Source of the DNA: Monomorium pharaonis
Taxonomy: Eukaryota; Arthropoda; Insecta; Hymenoptera; Formicidae
NCBI RefSeq assembly: GCF_013373865.1
Contig: NC_050477.1
Coordinates: 124,001 to 188,000 of the forward strand
Length of the DNA stretch: 64,000 nucleotides
Direction: 5' to 3'
The notes under the pieces were generated by a model. That model worked only from the letters and a program-made list of their open reading frames with translations, was not told the origin of the DNA and searched no databases. Numbering within the stretch: the stretch's first letter is position 1; each line of letters starts with the position of its first letter. Positions 63,696 to 64,000 of this stretch are shown here, piece by piece. The position numbers and the translations under genes are program-made.

Positions 63696-63869
63696 ACGGC
63701 GACATCGTGGGCCATCCCAGGCTGAAATTGATCGGCGATCAGAACGCCGGTATTTTCAACCTGAGAATCACCGACGCGTCACTGACCGATGACGGCGAGT
63801 ACGAGTGTCAAGTCGGGCGTTACCTCAAGATCAAGCCAATCCGCGCCAGCGCACACCTGACCGTCACCT
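63696..63869 (+). CDS. sns/hbs: Coding exon: second half of Ig domain 1, nephrin-like Sns/Hibris family
   Basis: This exon of 174 bases (58 codons) completes the Ig domain begun at 61780. It encodes GHPRLKLIGD, then GIFNLRITDASLTDDGEYEC, with the second disulfide Cys at codon 63806, followed by QVG. It ends in IRASAHLTVT, the G strand and linker. The pattern NLRI..AS..DD.EY.CQVG......IRA.A.LTV is what I recall from Sns/Hibris Ig1. The related nephrin segment has LTDDAEYECQVG. The donor at 63870 is GTAAGT, so the exon is symmetrical, phase 1 on both sides, as is common for extracellular Ig modules. Further Ig domains, a fibronectin III domain, a transmembrane segment and a cytoplasmic tail would be expected to the right of the window. 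Whether the gene is sns, hbs or a single pre-duplication orthologue cannot be decided from 105 residues. Confidence 0.92.
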
Positions 63870-64000
63870 GTAAGTCGAAATATGATGATGTACTCAGAAA
63901 AGAAAGTTTAACCAGACCTGTCCAATTCCAGCGCGAATGAAGGAGCAGAGCTATTCCTATTTCAGTTCGCTCATATAACTTCTCTCGACGATTCGATTAG
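63870..64000 (+). other. Start of the next intron of the nephrin-like gene
   Basis: The stretch begins with the donor GTAAGT and runs to the window edge. No acceptor or further coding sequence is convincing in these 131 bases. The open frame that reads on from the exon for a further 23 codons into this stretch is translated intron. Confidence 0.75.

Noticed and set aside
61780..63869. Kirre/Roughest as an alternative identity for the Ig exons
   Set aside because: The signature residues (VLEG, KDGFA, NLRI..AS, EYECQVG, IRA.A.LTV) fit Sns/Hibris/nephrin better than the QWTKDDFG and SLDIYP pattern I recall for Kirre/Roughest.

Overview
The window looks like insect genomic DNA, most likely from an ant or other hymenopteran. 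The only protein-coding sequence I can identify firmly is two spliced exons at the far right. They encode the first immunoglobulin domain of a nephrin-type cell-adhesion protein of the Sticks-and-stones/Hibris family. Spliced GT-AG introns, a strong mosaic of CpG-rich and AT-rich blocks, and very many (CT)n/(GA)n microsatellites all fit an ant genome. The species call is an inference, because no rRNA, mitochondrial or other marker gene is present.

Layout. Positions 1-61,779 hold no coding exon I can defend, apart from one splice-acceptor-led candidate near 1,437. CpG-rich blocks (roughly 0-3.7, 4.8-5.9, 10-12.3, 13-14.3, 15-16.2, 19.8-22, 25-27, 28.8-29.4, 31.9-34.8, 42-42.8, 45.5-46.6, 47.2-48.1, 54.2-55, 56.4-57.1 and 60.3-61 kb) alternate with AT-rich blocks. 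Open frames in the CpG-rich blocks exist mainly because stop codons are rare there, and many lack an ATG. Exons at 61,780-61,920 and 63,696-63,869 are both flanked by phase-1 introns and join in frame into one Ig domain. The incoming phase-1 splice at 61,780 requires a coding exon further upstream, carrying the signal peptide. I cannot identify it here. The ~60 kb to the left is therefore either a giant 5' intron, an upstream regulatory region, or both.

Non-genic structure is the main content. There is a perfect, spacer-free 112-bp AT-rich palindrome at 31,220-31,331. A MITE-like fold-back lies at 32,670-32,888. Three fold-back elements are each headed by ACAGGGTG or ACAGGATG. One end resembles a pogo/Tigger-type terminal repeat (37,373-37,394). 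A cloverleaf-like nested hairpin lies at 30,670-30,737, and two mutually exclusive stems at 8,307-8,346. A 14-bp perfect hairpin sits just inside the Ig-gene intron. G-quadruplex motifs are also present, together with more than twenty long GA/CT tracts, the longest being 73 bp at 35,592.

How it works together. Sns/Hibris proteins act at the cell surface by binding Kirre/Roughest-type Ig proteins in myoblast fusion, nephrocyte slit diaphragms and eye patterning. If the left part belongs to this gene, the GA-rich tracts and CpG-rich blocks could be promoter or enhancer DNA for it. Nothing in the sequence proves that.
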